DNA of 64,000 bases, taken from assembly GCF_030678875.1 (NCBI RefSeq), contig NZ_JAUUDS010000002.1:62001-126000 (forward strand), written 5' to 3'. The position numbers and the translations under genes are program-made. This document shows, in pieces, positions 35,003 to 43,228 of the stretch; within the stretch, counting starts at the first letter, position 1, and each line of letters begins with the position of its first letter. The notes under the pieces were generated by a model. It had not been told where the DNA came from. It did no database searches and saw only the letters and a program-made list of their open reading frames with translations. The DNA is from Sphingomonas aurea (lineage in GTDB: Bacteria; Pseudomonadota; Alphaproteobacteria; Sphingomonadales; Sphingomonadaceae).

Positions 35003-35785
35003 TCAGGCTCCTTGGAAGTCGGGTCGGCGTCGGGCGAGGAAGGCGGAGAGCCCCTCGCGCGATTCAGGATGCGTGCCCGCGGCGGCGATGGTGTCGGCCT
35101 CGCGGTCAAGGTGCTCGGCCAGCGACGAGGTCGCGCCCTGGAGCAGCAGTCCGCGAGCGGCGCCGATGGCCGCGGTCGGCGCCGCGACAAGGGCGTTAGC
35201 AACCTTCAGGGCCTCGTCGGCGAGCTCGTGGTCGTCGACCACGCGGGTGACGAGACCGAGGCGCGCCGCCTCCTCGGCGGAGACGCGTTCGTTGGTCAGG
35301 ATCATCGACTGGGCGCGTCGCAGGCCCACGATCCGCGGCAGGAGCCAGCTCATCCCCCCGTCGGGCGTCAGGCCGATGCCAGTGTACGCGGCCGTGAAGT
35401 GCGCGGAGCGACCGGCGAGCACGACGTCGCCGAGTAGCGCGAGACTCAGGCCCGCGCCGGCCGCCGGGCCGTTCACCGCGACGAGAAGCGGCTTCTCCAT
35501 GGTGGCCAGGGTGACGATCGCGCCGTGCAGGCTGCTGGCCAGCGCGTAGAGGAACGCGGCGGCGTTCCCGCCGGCCGCCGCCATCGCGCCGACGTCGCCG
35601 CCGGCGCAGAACAGCCGCCCCGAGCCCGTCAGGGTGACGCAGCGCACCGACGGGTCCGACGAGACCGCGTCGGCCGCGGCGGCCAGCTCCTCCGCCAGGG
35701 TCGGATCGATGGCGTTGCCGGCATCCGGGCGGTCGAGCGCTATGCGCGCCGCCGCGCCGTGACGGGTGAGCGTGACTGCGGTCAT
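35003..35785 (-). CDS. Crotonase-family enoyl-CoA isomerase (PaaG-like)
   Basis: A 260-residue crotonase-fold protein. The oxyanion-hole segments are present (LFCAGGDVGAM and GPAAGAGLSLALLGD). Both hydratase glutamates are missing: the position of Glu144 is Ser114 and that of Glu164 is Tyr134. Instead GIGLTPDGGMSWLLPR carries Asp142, the arrangement of PaaG-type enoyl-CoA isomerases. Double-bond shifting is therefore more likely than hydration, which complements the true hydratase at 36852-37628. It overlaps the upstream kinase-like gene by 4 nt. Confidence 0.82.
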   Translation of the reverse strand: MTAVTLTRHGAAARIALDRPDAGNAIDPTLAEELAAAADAVSSDPSVRCVTLTGSGRLFCAGGDVGAMAAAGGNAAAFLYALASSLHGAIVTLATMEKPLLVAVNGPAAGAGLSLALLGDVVLAGRSAHFTAAYTGIGLTPDGGMSWLLPRIVGLRRAQSMILTNERVSAEEAARLGLVTRVVDDHELADEALKVANALVAAPTAAIGAARGLLLQGATSSLAEHLDREADTIAAAGTHPESREGLSAFLARRRPDFQGA

Positions 35786-36855
35786 CGGCAGGTCTCCATC
35801 GCCTCGCGGGCGAGCCGCGCCAGCCGGGGGAAGCTCTCGGCGCGCACGCGGGCGTGCTCGGACGCGGCGGTGCCGCGGATCACGCGCCCCTTGATCCCGT
35901 GGAAGATCGCGGCGAGCCGGAAGAAGTTGAAGGCGACGTAGAAGTCGTAGTCGGGGATGGTCTCGCGCCCCGTACGGGCGCAATATGCCGCCACGTACTC
36001 GACCTCCGACGGGATGCCGAGCGCGTCGATGTCGGCCCCTGCCAACCCCGCCACGATGTTGGAGGGCATGCGGTACATGATGGCGTGATAGGCGAAGTCG
36101 GCCAACGGGTGGCCGAGCGTCGACAGCTCCCAGTCGAGCACCGCCAGGATGCGCGGCTCGGAGGGATGGAAGATCATGTTGTCGCAGCGGAAGTCGCCAT
36201 GCACGATCGCGGTCTCGTCCCCCGCGGGCACGTTGGCCGGGAGCCAGGCGACGAGCGCGTCCATGTCCGGGTCGCGACCCGCGTCGGCGTCCTCCTCGTA
36301 CTGCTTCGTCCAGCGCGCGATCTGACGTGCGAAGTAGTTTCCGGGCCGGCCGTAGTCGGCAAGCCCCACCGCAGCCGGGTCGACCGTGTGCAGCGCCGCC
36401 AGCGTCGCGTTCATCGCGTCGAAGTACCTCGCGCGCTCCGCGGTCGGTACGTCGGGGAAGGTCGCATCCCAGAAGATGCGGCCTTCGACGAGTCCCATGA
36501 CGAAGAAGGGCGTCCCGATCACCGCGTCGTCGGCGCACACGCCGTGGATCGGCGCGACCGGCACCGGGGTGTCCGCGAGCGCTGTCAGGACCCGCGCCTC
36601 GCGAAGCACATCGTGCGCGCCCTTCACGAGCGCGCCGGGCGGCTTGCGGCGGAGGACGTATGCCCGGTCGGGCGTGGAGAGCCGGTAGGTCGGGTTCGAC
36701 TGGCCGCCCTTGAACTGCTCGACCGTCAACGGCCCCGAGTATCCGGCCACGTTCTCCGCCATCCAGCGGGCGAGCGCGGCCTCGTCAAAACGGTGAGCGT
36801 CGCGCACCGGAGTGGTGCCGGCATTGGCGTCTTGGTCGAGGGCGCTCGTCGTCAT
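35782..36855 (-). CDS. APH-fold phosphotransferase (ACAD10/11 kinase-domain type)
   Basis: A 357-residue aminoglycoside-phosphotransferase-fold protein of the acyl-CoA-associated subfamily. Lys71 in YVLRRKPPGAL is the likely ATP-binding lysine. HGDFRCDNMIF (His219, Asp221, Asn226) is the catalytic loop, and LDWELSTLG (Asp241) the metal-binding motif. Human ACAD10/11 carry this domain fused to an acyl-CoA dehydrogenase, and Pseudomonas LvaA is a stand-alone version; they phosphorylate 4-hydroxyacyl-CoA. Here the matching dehydrogenase is two genes upstream (37625-38803). It overlaps both neighbours by 4 nt. Substrate phosphorylation is inferred, not proved. Confidence 0.82.
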   Translation of the reverse strand: MTTSALDQDANAGTTPVRDAHRFDEAALARWMAENVAGYSGPLTVEQFKGGQSNPTYRLSTPDRAYVLRRKPPGALVKGAHDVLREARVLTALADTPVPVAPIHGVCADDAVIGTPFFVMGLVEGRIFWDATFPDVPTAERARYFDAMNATLAALHTVDPAAVGLADYGRPGNYFARQIARWTKQYEEDADAGRDPDMDALVAWLPANVPAGDETAIVHGDFRCDNMIFHPSEPRILAVLDWELSTLGHPLADFAYHAIMYRMPSNIVAGLAGADIDALGIPSEVEYVAAYCARTGRETIPDYDFYVAFNFFRLAAIFHGIKGRVIRGTAASEHARVRAESFPRLARLAREAMETCR

Positions 36856-37628
36856 CGTCCGCTCCATGCCGGCGTCCGCTTCTCCGCGAACGCCGCGGGG
36901 CCCTCGACTGCATCCTGCGACTTCAGCATGGCCGCCATGGCGGGCAGCGCCCATTGATGCTCCAGGAAGGTGTTGGTCGACTCGTCCAGGCCCCGGAGGA
37001 CCGCCTCCTTGGTCGCGCGGATCGCCATCGGGCTGCAGGCGAGGATATCCTCCGCCCAGCGCCGTGCCGCGCCGAGCACGTCGCCATCGACCACCTCGTT
37101 CACAAACCCCAGTTGCAGGCCCTCCTCGGCGCTGACGCGGCGCCCGGTGAGCATCATGCCCATCGCGTGCTTCAGCCCGATATTGCGCGGCAGCCGCTGC
37201 AGGCCGCCCGCCAGCGCGGCCAGGCCCACGCGCGGCTCGGGCAGAGCGAAGGAGGCACCTGCCCGCGCGACGACGATGTCGCAGGCGAGCACAATCTCGA
37301 AGCCCCCTCCCATCGCCACGCCGTTCACCGCCGCGATGACGGGCTTGGCCAAGTCGAAGCGCGACGTCAGCCCGGCGAAACCCGACGGCGGCGTCGCCAT
37401 GCCCCCGCCCGACGCCTGCTGCTTGAGGTCGTGACCCGCGCAGAACGCCTTCTCGCCCGCGCCGGTGATGATCGCGACCCATTGGTCCGGGTCCGCCGCA
37501 AATGCGTCGAAGGCCGCCGCGAGCTCCTCGTGGGCTTCCGCGTTGAGGGCGTTGTGCGAGGCGGGCCTATTCATCGTGACAATGGTCAGGCGGCCCTCGC
37601 GAGCGACAGTCACGTGGTCGCCGCTCAC
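36852..37628 (-). CDS. Enoyl-CoA hydratase
   Basis: A 258-residue crotonase-family hydratase. Both catalytic glutamates are present: Glu111 in GVAMGGGFEIVLACD and Glu131 in FALPEPRVGLAALAGG. AFCAGHDLKQ forms the first oxyanion-hole loop. It adds water to trans-2-enoyl-CoA in the operon's beta-oxidation spiral. The start is the GTG at 37628, which overlaps the acyl-CoA dehydrogenase stop by 4 nt. A longer frame exists but runs inside the upstream gene. Confidence 0.88.
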   Translation of the reverse strand: MSGDHVTVAREGRLTIVTMNRPASHNALNAEAHEELAAAFDAFAADPDQWVAIITGAGEKAFCAGHDLKQQASGGGMATPPSGFAGLTSRFDLAKPVIAAVNGVAMGGGFEIVLACDIVVARAGASFALPEPRVGLAALAGGLQRLPRNIGLKHAMGMMLTGRRVSAEEGLQLGFVNEVVDGDVLGAARRWAEDILACSPMAIRATKEAVLRGLDESTNTFLEHQWALPAMAAMLKSQDAVEGPAAFAEKRTPAWSGR

Positions 37629-38803
37629 CGCGCCTCCCTCCGATCGCGCTTGATCTTCTTGGCGAGGCTCCACTTGTGGACCTCCGTCGGGCCGTCGTAG
37701 ATGCGGAAGGCGCGGATCTCACGGAACACCTGCTCGACGATCGTGTCGCCCGTGACCCCGGTGCCGCCCATCGTCTGCACGCACCGGTCCGCGACTCGCA
37801 TCAATGCCTCCGACACTGCCACCTTCGCCATGGAGCTCTCCGCTCCGCCCTGGGCGCCCGCGTCCAGCACCCCCGCGCACCAGTCGATCATCAGCTCGGC
37901 CTGCTTCAGGTCGATCAGGTTTTCGGCCAGCATGAAGCCGACGCCCTCGTGGTCGATGAGCGGCTTGCCGAACGCGTGGCGGCGGCAGGCGTACTCGGTC
38001 GCGATCTCGTTGGCGCGGATGCAGGCGCCGAGCCAGCGCATGCAATGCGACAGCCGCGCCGGCGCCAGCCGGATCTGCGCGTACTTGAAGCCCTCGCCGC
38101 TTTGGCCGAGCATCTGGTCGGCTGGCACCCGTAGGTTCTCGATTCTGACCACAGCGTGGCCGCCGGGCATGGAGCTGTCGATCGTGTCCAGGACGCGCTC
38201 GACGGTGATGGCCGGATCGGGGAGATCGACGAGGAACATGCAGGCGCCGTCGTCGGACTTGGCCATCACGATGCCGACCTGCGCGCCCTCGGCACCGGTG
38301 ATGAAGGCCTTACGGCCATTGACCACCCAGTGGTTGCCGTCGAGCCGGGCGGTCGTCAGCATCATCGACGGGTCCGACCCGGCACCGCCGTCCTCGGCCG
38401 GTTCCGTCATGAAGAACGCGGATCTCGCCTCGCCCCGCACTATCGGATCGAGGAAGCGGCGCTTCTGCTCGTCGCTTCCCACCTTGCCGAGCAGGTACAT
38501 GTTGCCCTCGTCAGGTGCCGCGGTGTTCACCGCGATCGGGCCGAGCGGGGACAAGCCCGACTGGCGCAGCACGTAGGCGGTCTCGCGCTGGTCGAGGTGG
38601 CTGCCGTCGGCGAGGATGTGTGGGGTGAGCACGCCGGCCTCCCGCGCCTTCGATCGCAGTTCGGCGACGAGCTCGTCGCTCGGCCCGTGCGCGTCGCGGC
38701 GGGGATCGCGCTCGTACGGCGCGACCGTGCCGCGGACGAAGGCCTCGACCCGCGCGCCGATCTCGGCGGCGCGCGCGGAGGGCGCGGGACCTGTCCCGCT
38801 CAT
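37625..38803 (-). CDS. Acyl-CoA dehydrogenase, ACAD10/11-like (Asp-type)
   Basis: A 392-residue flavoprotein of the acyl-CoA dehydrogenase fold. FAD-binding regions FFMTEPAEDGGAGSDPSMML and ACRRHAFGKPLIDHEGVGFM are present. CVQTMGGTGVTGDTIVEQVF precedes the catalytic-base segment. That segment reads IYDGPTEVHKWSLAKK: Asp370 stands where classical members have Glu in YEGT. The DGP-EVH form is typical of ACAD10/ACAD11. With the APH-type kinase two genes downstream it forms a split version of those proteins, suited to 4-hydroxyacyl-CoA. It overlaps both neighbouring genes by 4 nt. Confidence 0.85.
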   Translation of the reverse strand: MSGTGPAPSARAAEIGARVEAFVRGTVAPYERDPRRDAHGPSDELVAELRSKAREAGVLTPHILADGSHLDQRETAYVLRQSGLSPLGPIAVNTAAPDEGNMYLLGKVGSDEQKRRFLDPIVRGEARSAFFMTEPAEDGGAGSDPSMMLTTARLDGNHWVVNGRKAFITGAEGAQVGIVMAKSDDGACMFLVDLPDPAITVERVLDTIDSSMPGGHAVVRIENLRVPADQMLGQSGEGFKYAQIRLAPARLSHCMRWLGACIRANEIATEYACRRHAFGKPLIDHEGVGFMLAENLIDLKQAELMIDWCAGVLDAGAQGGAESSMAKVAVSEALMRVADRCVQTMGGTGVTGDTIVEQVFREIRAFRIYDGPTEVHKWSLAKKIKRDRREAR

Positions 38804-39561
38804 CGCGGCGCCATGCGGATGGCGCCGTCGAGACGGATCGTCTCGCCGTTCAGCATCGGGTTGGTCACGATCGACTCAACCAGCTGCGCGTACTCGTCGG
38901 GCTGGCCGAGACGCGAGGGGAACGGCACCTGCGCGCCGAGGCTGTCCTGCGCCTCCTGCGGAAGCGTGGCGAGGAGCGGCGTCCAGAAGATGCCGGGTGC
39001 GATGGTCATCACGCGGATGCCGTAGCGGGCGAGCTCGCGCGCGATCGGCAGCGTCATGCCGACGACGCCGCCCTTCGACGCGGCGTACGCCGCCTGACCG
39101 ATCTGCCCGTCGTAGGCGGCGACCGAGGCGGTGTTGATCACGACGCCGCGCTCCTCGCCGACCGGCTCGGCGGCGTGCAGCGCGGCCGCGAACTTCGAGA
39201 GGACGTTGAAGGTGCCGATCAGGTTGATCGTGACGATCTTCGAGAAGGACGCGAGCGGGAGCGGGTTGCCGTCCCGATCGATGACCTTGGCCGGCGGGCC
39301 GATGCCCGCGCAGTTGACGAGGATGCGCGCCTTGCCGTTGACGCCCTCAGCCTCGGCGATCGCGGCGGCGACCGCATCCTCGTCGGTGACGTCGACGCGG
39401 ACGAAGTGCCCTCCCACCTTCTCCGCCAACGCCGCGCCGAGCTCCGCGTTGAGGTCGAAGATGGTAACCTTCGCCCCGCGCCGCACGAGGCGCTCGACCG
39501 TTCCGCCGCCGAGCCCCGAGGCTCCGCCGGTCACGATGGCTGCCATGCCGTCGATGTTCAT
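38800..39561 (-). CDS. Short-chain dehydrogenase, HSD10/3-hydroxy-2-methylacyl-CoA type
   Basis: A 253-residue SDR. Cofactor motif TGGASGLGGG is at 11-20, Asp36 in TIFDLN suggests NAD preference, NCAGIG is at 83-88, and the catalytic Ser146/Tyr159/Lys163 are all in place. The RDGNPLPLASFSKIVTINLI and GVVINTASVAAYDGQIGQAA segments are typical of HSD17B10-type 3-hydroxyacyl-CoA dehydrogenases, which also act on 3-hydroxy-2-methylacyl-CoA. It is the first gene of the coupled operon and supplies the oxidation step before thiolysis. Its stop overlaps the dehydrogenase start by 4 nt. Confidence 0.88.
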   Translation of the reverse strand: MNIDGMAAIVTGGASGLGGGTVERLVRRGAKVTIFDLNAELGAALAEKVGGHFVRVDVTDEDAVAAAIAEAEGVNGKARILVNCAGIGPPAKVIDRDGNPLPLASFSKIVTINLIGTFNVLSKFAAALHAAEPVGEERGVVINTASVAAYDGQIGQAAYAASKGGVVGMTLPIARELARYGIRVMTIAPGIFWTPLLATLPQEAQDSLGAQVPFPSRLGQPDEYAQLVESIVTNPMLNGETIRLDGAIRMAPR

Positions 39562-39675
39562 CGTGTCTGATCCTTCATGCTGGAATATCGGTCGGCCGCA
39601 GGCGAGCGGACCAGTCGGGCGTGCCGGGCGGCGGACGGCGCCCGCCGCCGCGGCGATCCGGGCTTCGTCGCGGCG

Positions 39676-40803
39676 TCAGAGGCCACGGGCGATCACCATA
39701 CGCTGGACGTCCGAGGTACCCTCGTAGATCTGGCAGACGCGGACGTCCCGGTAGATCTTGGCGAGCCCGAACTCCTCGAGGTAGCCGTAGCCGCCAAGCG
39801 TCTGGATGGCGCCGGACACGATGGTCTCCGCGGCCTCGGAGGCGAACAGCTTGGCCATCGACGCGGCCTGCAGCGCCGGCTGGCCGCCGTCCTTGAGGGC
39901 GGCGGCGTGCAGCACCAGCTGACGGGACGCCTCGAGCCTGGTCGCCAGATCGGCCAGGCGGAAGCCGACCGCCTGGTGCTCCAGGATCGGCTTGCCGAAG
40001 CTTCTGCGGTCCCGCGCATAGGCGACGGCCGTCTCGAGCGCGGCCTGCGCCATGCCCACCGACTGGGCCGCGATGCCGATCCGACCCGCCTCCAGGTTCG
40101 AAAGAGCGATCGAGTAGCCCCGACCCTCGTCGCCGAGGAGGGCGTCGTCCGGCACGACGCAGTTCTCGAAACGGATGCCGCAGGTGTCCGACGCCGCCTG
40201 GCCGAGCTTGTGCTCGACCTTGTCGACCGAGTAGCCGGGCGTGTCGGTCGGCACGAGGAAGGCCGAGATGCCCTTCCGTCCGGCCTCGGGGTCGGTCACC
40301 GCGATCACCATCACCACCGACGCGATCCGCCCGGACGTGATGAACTGCTTCGAGCCGTCGATGCGCCAACCGCCCTCGACCCTGACCGCGCGGGTGCGGA
40401 TCGCCGCCGCGTCGGACCCCGCGTCGGCCTCGGTCAGCGCGAAGGCGCCGATCGCCTCGCCGGAGACCAGCCTCGGCAGCCAGCGGTCGCGCTGCGCGGG
40501 CGATCCGTCCTTCAGGAGACCGGTCACCATGATGGAGTTCTGGATGGATACGATCGTGGAGAGCGCCCCGTCCGCCGCGGCGACCTCGATGAGCGCCAGC
40601 GCGTAGGACACGTAATCGGCGCCGGCGCCGCCGGCCTCGACCGGAGCGGTCATGCCCATCATGCCGAGCCCGCCCAGCTCCCTGAAGAGCTCAGGCGGAT
40701 ACCCGCCGGCGACCTCGTAGCCCGAGCTCGCCGGTCGGATGCGATCCTGCGCGAAGTCGCGCACCGCGTCGCGGATCGCCGTCTGGTCTTCGGTAAGGAT
40801 CAC
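39676..40803 (-). CDS. Acyl-CoA dehydrogenase, classical Glu-type
   Basis: A 375-residue acyl-CoA dehydrogenase. FAD/substrate loops FALTEADAGSDAAAIRTRAV and GKQFITSGRIASVVMVIAV-like text are present, then RRSFGKPILEHQAVGFRLAD. QTLGGYGYLEEFGLAKIYRD precedes the base Glu361 in IYEGTSDVQRM. This is the ordinary short/medium/branched-chain type and the partner of the Asp-type enzyme downstream. The start is the GTG at 40803; the frame upstream enters the control region that carries the 22-nt box. The SDR operon begins 114 nt further on and may be read through from here. Confidence 0.88.
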   Translation of the reverse strand: MILTEDQTAIRDAVRDFAQDRIRPASSGYEVAGGYPPELFRELGGLGMMGMTAPVEAGGAGADYVSYALALIEVAAADGALSTIVSIQNSIMVTGLLKDGSPAQRDRWLPRLVSGEAIGAFALTEADAGSDAAAIRTRAVRVEGGWRIDGSKQFITSGRIASVVMVIAVTDPEAGRKGISAFLVPTDTPGYSVDKVEHKLGQAASDTCGIRFENCVVPDDALLGDEGRGYSIALSNLEAGRIGIAAQSVGMAQAALETAVAYARDRRSFGKPILEHQAVGFRLADLATRLEASRQLVLHAAALKDGGQPALQAASMAKLFASEAAETIVSGAIQTLGGYGYLEEFGLAKIYRDVRVCQIYEGTSDVQRMVIARGL

Positions 40804-40894
40804 GCCTTCTCTCCTCGGCCAACCTCGGACGGGGTGGTCCACGTCCCTCTGAGTAGCCGACAACGGGTGCCCCGGCTTTGCTCGGCAGTCGCGC

Positions 40895-40916
40895 GCTTTT
40901 TCACATTTCTTGCGCG
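40895..40916. promoter_or_regulatory. 22-nt conserved box, copy A (control region 40804-40976)
   Basis: A sequence beginning GCTTTTTCAC and ending TTCTTGCGCG, identical over 22 nt to 50097-50118. It lies 92 nt upstream of the leftward acyl-CoA dehydrogenase start and about 60 nt upstream of the rightward ligase start. It is the probable binding site of the cluster's AraC regulator. Confidence 0.65.
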
Positions 40917-40976
40917 CCGGTTGCCGCGCCCGGGTCGCGCGTGGTTGCTGTCCGGAAAACAGGATGGAGAGGCCCC

Positions 40977-42494
40977 ATGCACCCGGCCGAGCACGCGGCG
41001 CGCAACCCCGGCAAGGCGGCCATCGTCATGGCCGAGACCGGCGAGACGATCGACTTCGCCCGTCTCGACGAACTCTCGAACGCGAGCGCGCATCAGCTGC
41101 GCGCGCTGGGCCTGCGGCGGAGTGACGTCGTGGCCACGCTCTTCGCCAACGCGCCCGAGGTGTTCGCGTTTGGCTGGGCCGCGCAGCGATCGGGCCTCTA
41201 CCAGACCGCGATCTCCAACAAGCTCAGCCCGCGCGACGTCGCCTACATCCTCTCGGATTCCGGGGCCAAGCTGCTCGTCATCTCGCCGGCCTACGCGGGC
41301 CTCGCCCGCGAGGCGCTCGCCGGGATGGCGGACCTCCCCGCCTACCGCTGGACGGGATCGGACGAGCGCCTGCTCGACTGGAGCGCCGCCGCGGCGTCGC
41401 GGCCGCCCGGACCGATCGACGACGAGAGCGCCGGGACCGACCTCCTCTACTCCTCCGGCACCACGGGCCGCCCGAAGGGCGTCATGCCCGCGCTGCCACA
41501 AGGGCCGATCGGCGCGGACACCCCGCTCACTAGGATGGGGGCCGGGCTCTACGGAATGGGCGGGGACACCGTCTACCTGTCCACCTCGCCCCTGTACCAC
41601 GCCGCGCCCCTGCGGTGGGCCATGGCCGTGCAGCAGCTCGGCGGCACCGTCGTCGTCATGGAGCGCTTCGACGCGGAGGACGCCCTGCGGCTAATCGAGC
41701 GCCACCGGATCACGCACGCGACCTTCGTGCCCACCCATTTCATCCGCATGCTCAAGCTCGCTGCGGAGGTGCGAGCGAGATACGACGTCTCGTCGCTGCG
41801 CGCGGTGGTTCACGCGGCCGCGCCGTGCCCCGTGCCCGTCAAGCACGCCATGATCGAATGGTTCGGACCGATCGTCCACGAATACTATTCCGGCACCGAG
41901 AGCTGCGGCATCACCGCGCTGTCGAGCAAGGAGTGGCTGCGGAAGCCGGGCTCGGTCGGGCGCGCCGTGCTGGGCGTCGTCCACATCGTCGACGCGGACG
42001 GCGAGGAGGTGCCGATCGGCGAGACCGGCGACGTCTTCTTCAGCGACGGACCGACCTTCCGCTACCTGAACGATCCCCAGAAGACGGCCGACGCGCACGA
42101 CGCGCGGGGGTGGGCGACGCTGGGCGACGTCGGCAGGCTCGATGACGACGGCTACCTGTTCCTCTCCGACCGCCGCAGCTTCATGATCATCTCGGGCGGC
42201 GTGAACATCTACCCGCAGGAGATCGAGAACCTGCTCGTCACCCACCCCGCGGTCGCCGACGCCGCCGTCATCGGCGTCCCTTGCGACGAGATGGGCGAGA
42301 TGGTGCTCGCCGTGGTGCAGCCCGCACCGGGCGTCGCCGCCGACGCTTCCCTCGCCGAGGAGCTGCGGGCGTTCGCGAGGCGCGAGCTCGGAGGGGTAAA
42401 GACGCCCAGAAGGATCGACTTCATGGACGAGCTGCCCCGCGAGCCGACGGGCAAGCTGTTCAAGCGCAAACTGCGCGACGCGTACTGCGCCTAG
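40977..42494 (+). CDS. Acyl-CoA synthetase (AMP-binding, class I adenylate-forming)
   Basis: A 505-residue acyl/aryl-CoA ligase that activates the acid to its CoA ester through an acyl-AMP. The phosphate loop is LLYSSGTTGRPKGVM (157-170). YYSGTES is motif A5, the hinge is DDGYLFLSDRRSFMIISGG, and the C-terminal catalytic lysine is Lys493 in PTGKLFKRKL. The ATG at 40977 follows GGAGAGG. It is transcribed away from the acyl-CoA dehydrogenase, from the control region carrying box A. It links the aldehyde dehydrogenase product to the beta-oxidation operon. Chain length cannot be predicted. Confidence 0.9.
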   Translation: MHPAEHAARNPGKAAIVMAETGETIDFARLDELSNASAHQLRALGLRRSDVVATLFANAPEVFAFGWAAQRSGLYQTAISNKLSPRDVAYILSDSGAKLLVISPAYAGLAREALAGMADLPAYRWTGSDERLLDWSAAAASRPPGPIDDESAGTDLLYSSGTTGRPKGVMPALPQGPIGADTPLTRMGAGLYGMGGDTVYLSTSPLYHAAPLRWAMAVQQLGGTVVVMERFDAEDALRLIERHRITHATFVPTHFIRMLKLAAEVRARYDVSSLRAVVHAAAPCPVPVKHAMIEWFGPIVHEYYSGTESCGITALSSKEWLRKPGSVGRAVLGVVHIVDADGEEVPIGETGDVFFSDGPTFRYLNDPQKTADAHDARGWATLGDVGRLDDDGYLFLSDRRSFMIISGGVNIYPQEIENLLVTHPAVADAAVIGVPCDEMGEMVLAVVQPAPGVAADASLAEELRAFARRELGGVKTPRRIDFMDELPREPTGKLFKRKLRDAYCA

Positions 42495-42507
42495 CGCGCC
42501 GACAGGA

Positions 42508-43173
42508 TCATTCGCGCACGTACAGCCATTCCCCGGCGGGCGCCCTGTCGCTTCGGGTCCTATTCGCCGGCTCCTCGGGATCCTCGATGCCGATGGCGAC
42601 GCCGCAGAACAGCATCCGCTCGGCGGGAACGCCGAGAAAGCCTTCCACTTTCGTCGGGTACATCGCCCAAGCCTCCTGCGGGCAGGTGGCCAATCCCTCT
42701 CCAACCGCCAGCAGCATAAGGTTCTGGAGGAACATGCCAAGGTCGGCCCATTGCGGCGGGCCCATGCGACGCTCCACGGTGACGAAGTAGGCCGCCGGCG
42801 CCCCGAAGAGCGCGAAGTTCCGGGCGAACCAGGCCCGGCGGCCCTCGCGGTCCGCACGCGGGATGCCGAGGTGGCCGTAGAGCGCCTCGCCGGCGGCCCG
42901 CCGACGCTCGTCGTAGAGGCCATCCAGCGCGGCGGGGTAGATGTCATACCCGTGCTTCTCGACTTCGCCGTCGGCGAGCGCACGGGCCATGATCGCCTTC
43001 AGCTGGGTCAGGGGCGAGCCGACCACGATGTCGACGTGCCACGGCTGCAAGTTGCCGCCGGACGCCGCGCGGGCGGCCTCGACGGCCATGCCGCGCAGCG
43101 TCTCGACCGAAACCGGCGTGGGAAGGAAGCCGCGTACCGATCGGCGCTCGGCGATCGCCCGCTTCAACTCCAT
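42508..43173 (-). CDS. Nitroreductase family flavoprotein
   Basis: A 221-residue FMN-dependent nitroreductase-fold protein. It opens MELKRAIAERRSVRGFLPTP, has the FMN phosphate-binding SGGNLQPWHVDIV segment, ADLGMFLQNLMLLAVGEGLA in the dimer core, and the C-terminal AIGIEDPEEPANRTRS. Family members reduce nitroaromatics, quinones, flavins or enones with NAD(P)H. Its job in this cluster is unclear; reduction of an unsaturated intermediate is one possibility. It converges on the ligase gene 13 nt away and follows the ferredoxin reductase after 55 nt. Confidence 0.82.
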   Translation of the reverse strand: MELKRAIAERRSVRGFLPTPVSVETLRGMAVEAARAASGGNLQPWHVDIVVGSPLTQLKAIMARALADGEVEKHGYDIYPAALDGLYDERRRAAGEALYGHLGIPRADREGRRAWFARNFALFGAPAAYFVTVERRMGPPQWADLGMFLQNLMLLAVGEGLATCPQEAWAMYPTKVEGFLGVPAERMLFCGVAIGIEDPEEPANRTRSDRAPAGEWLYVRE

Positions 43174-43228
43174 CGATCGTTCCTTCCGCCGGGCACGGAC
43201 GCGCCCTCGTCCACGCCGCAGGCGGCGG

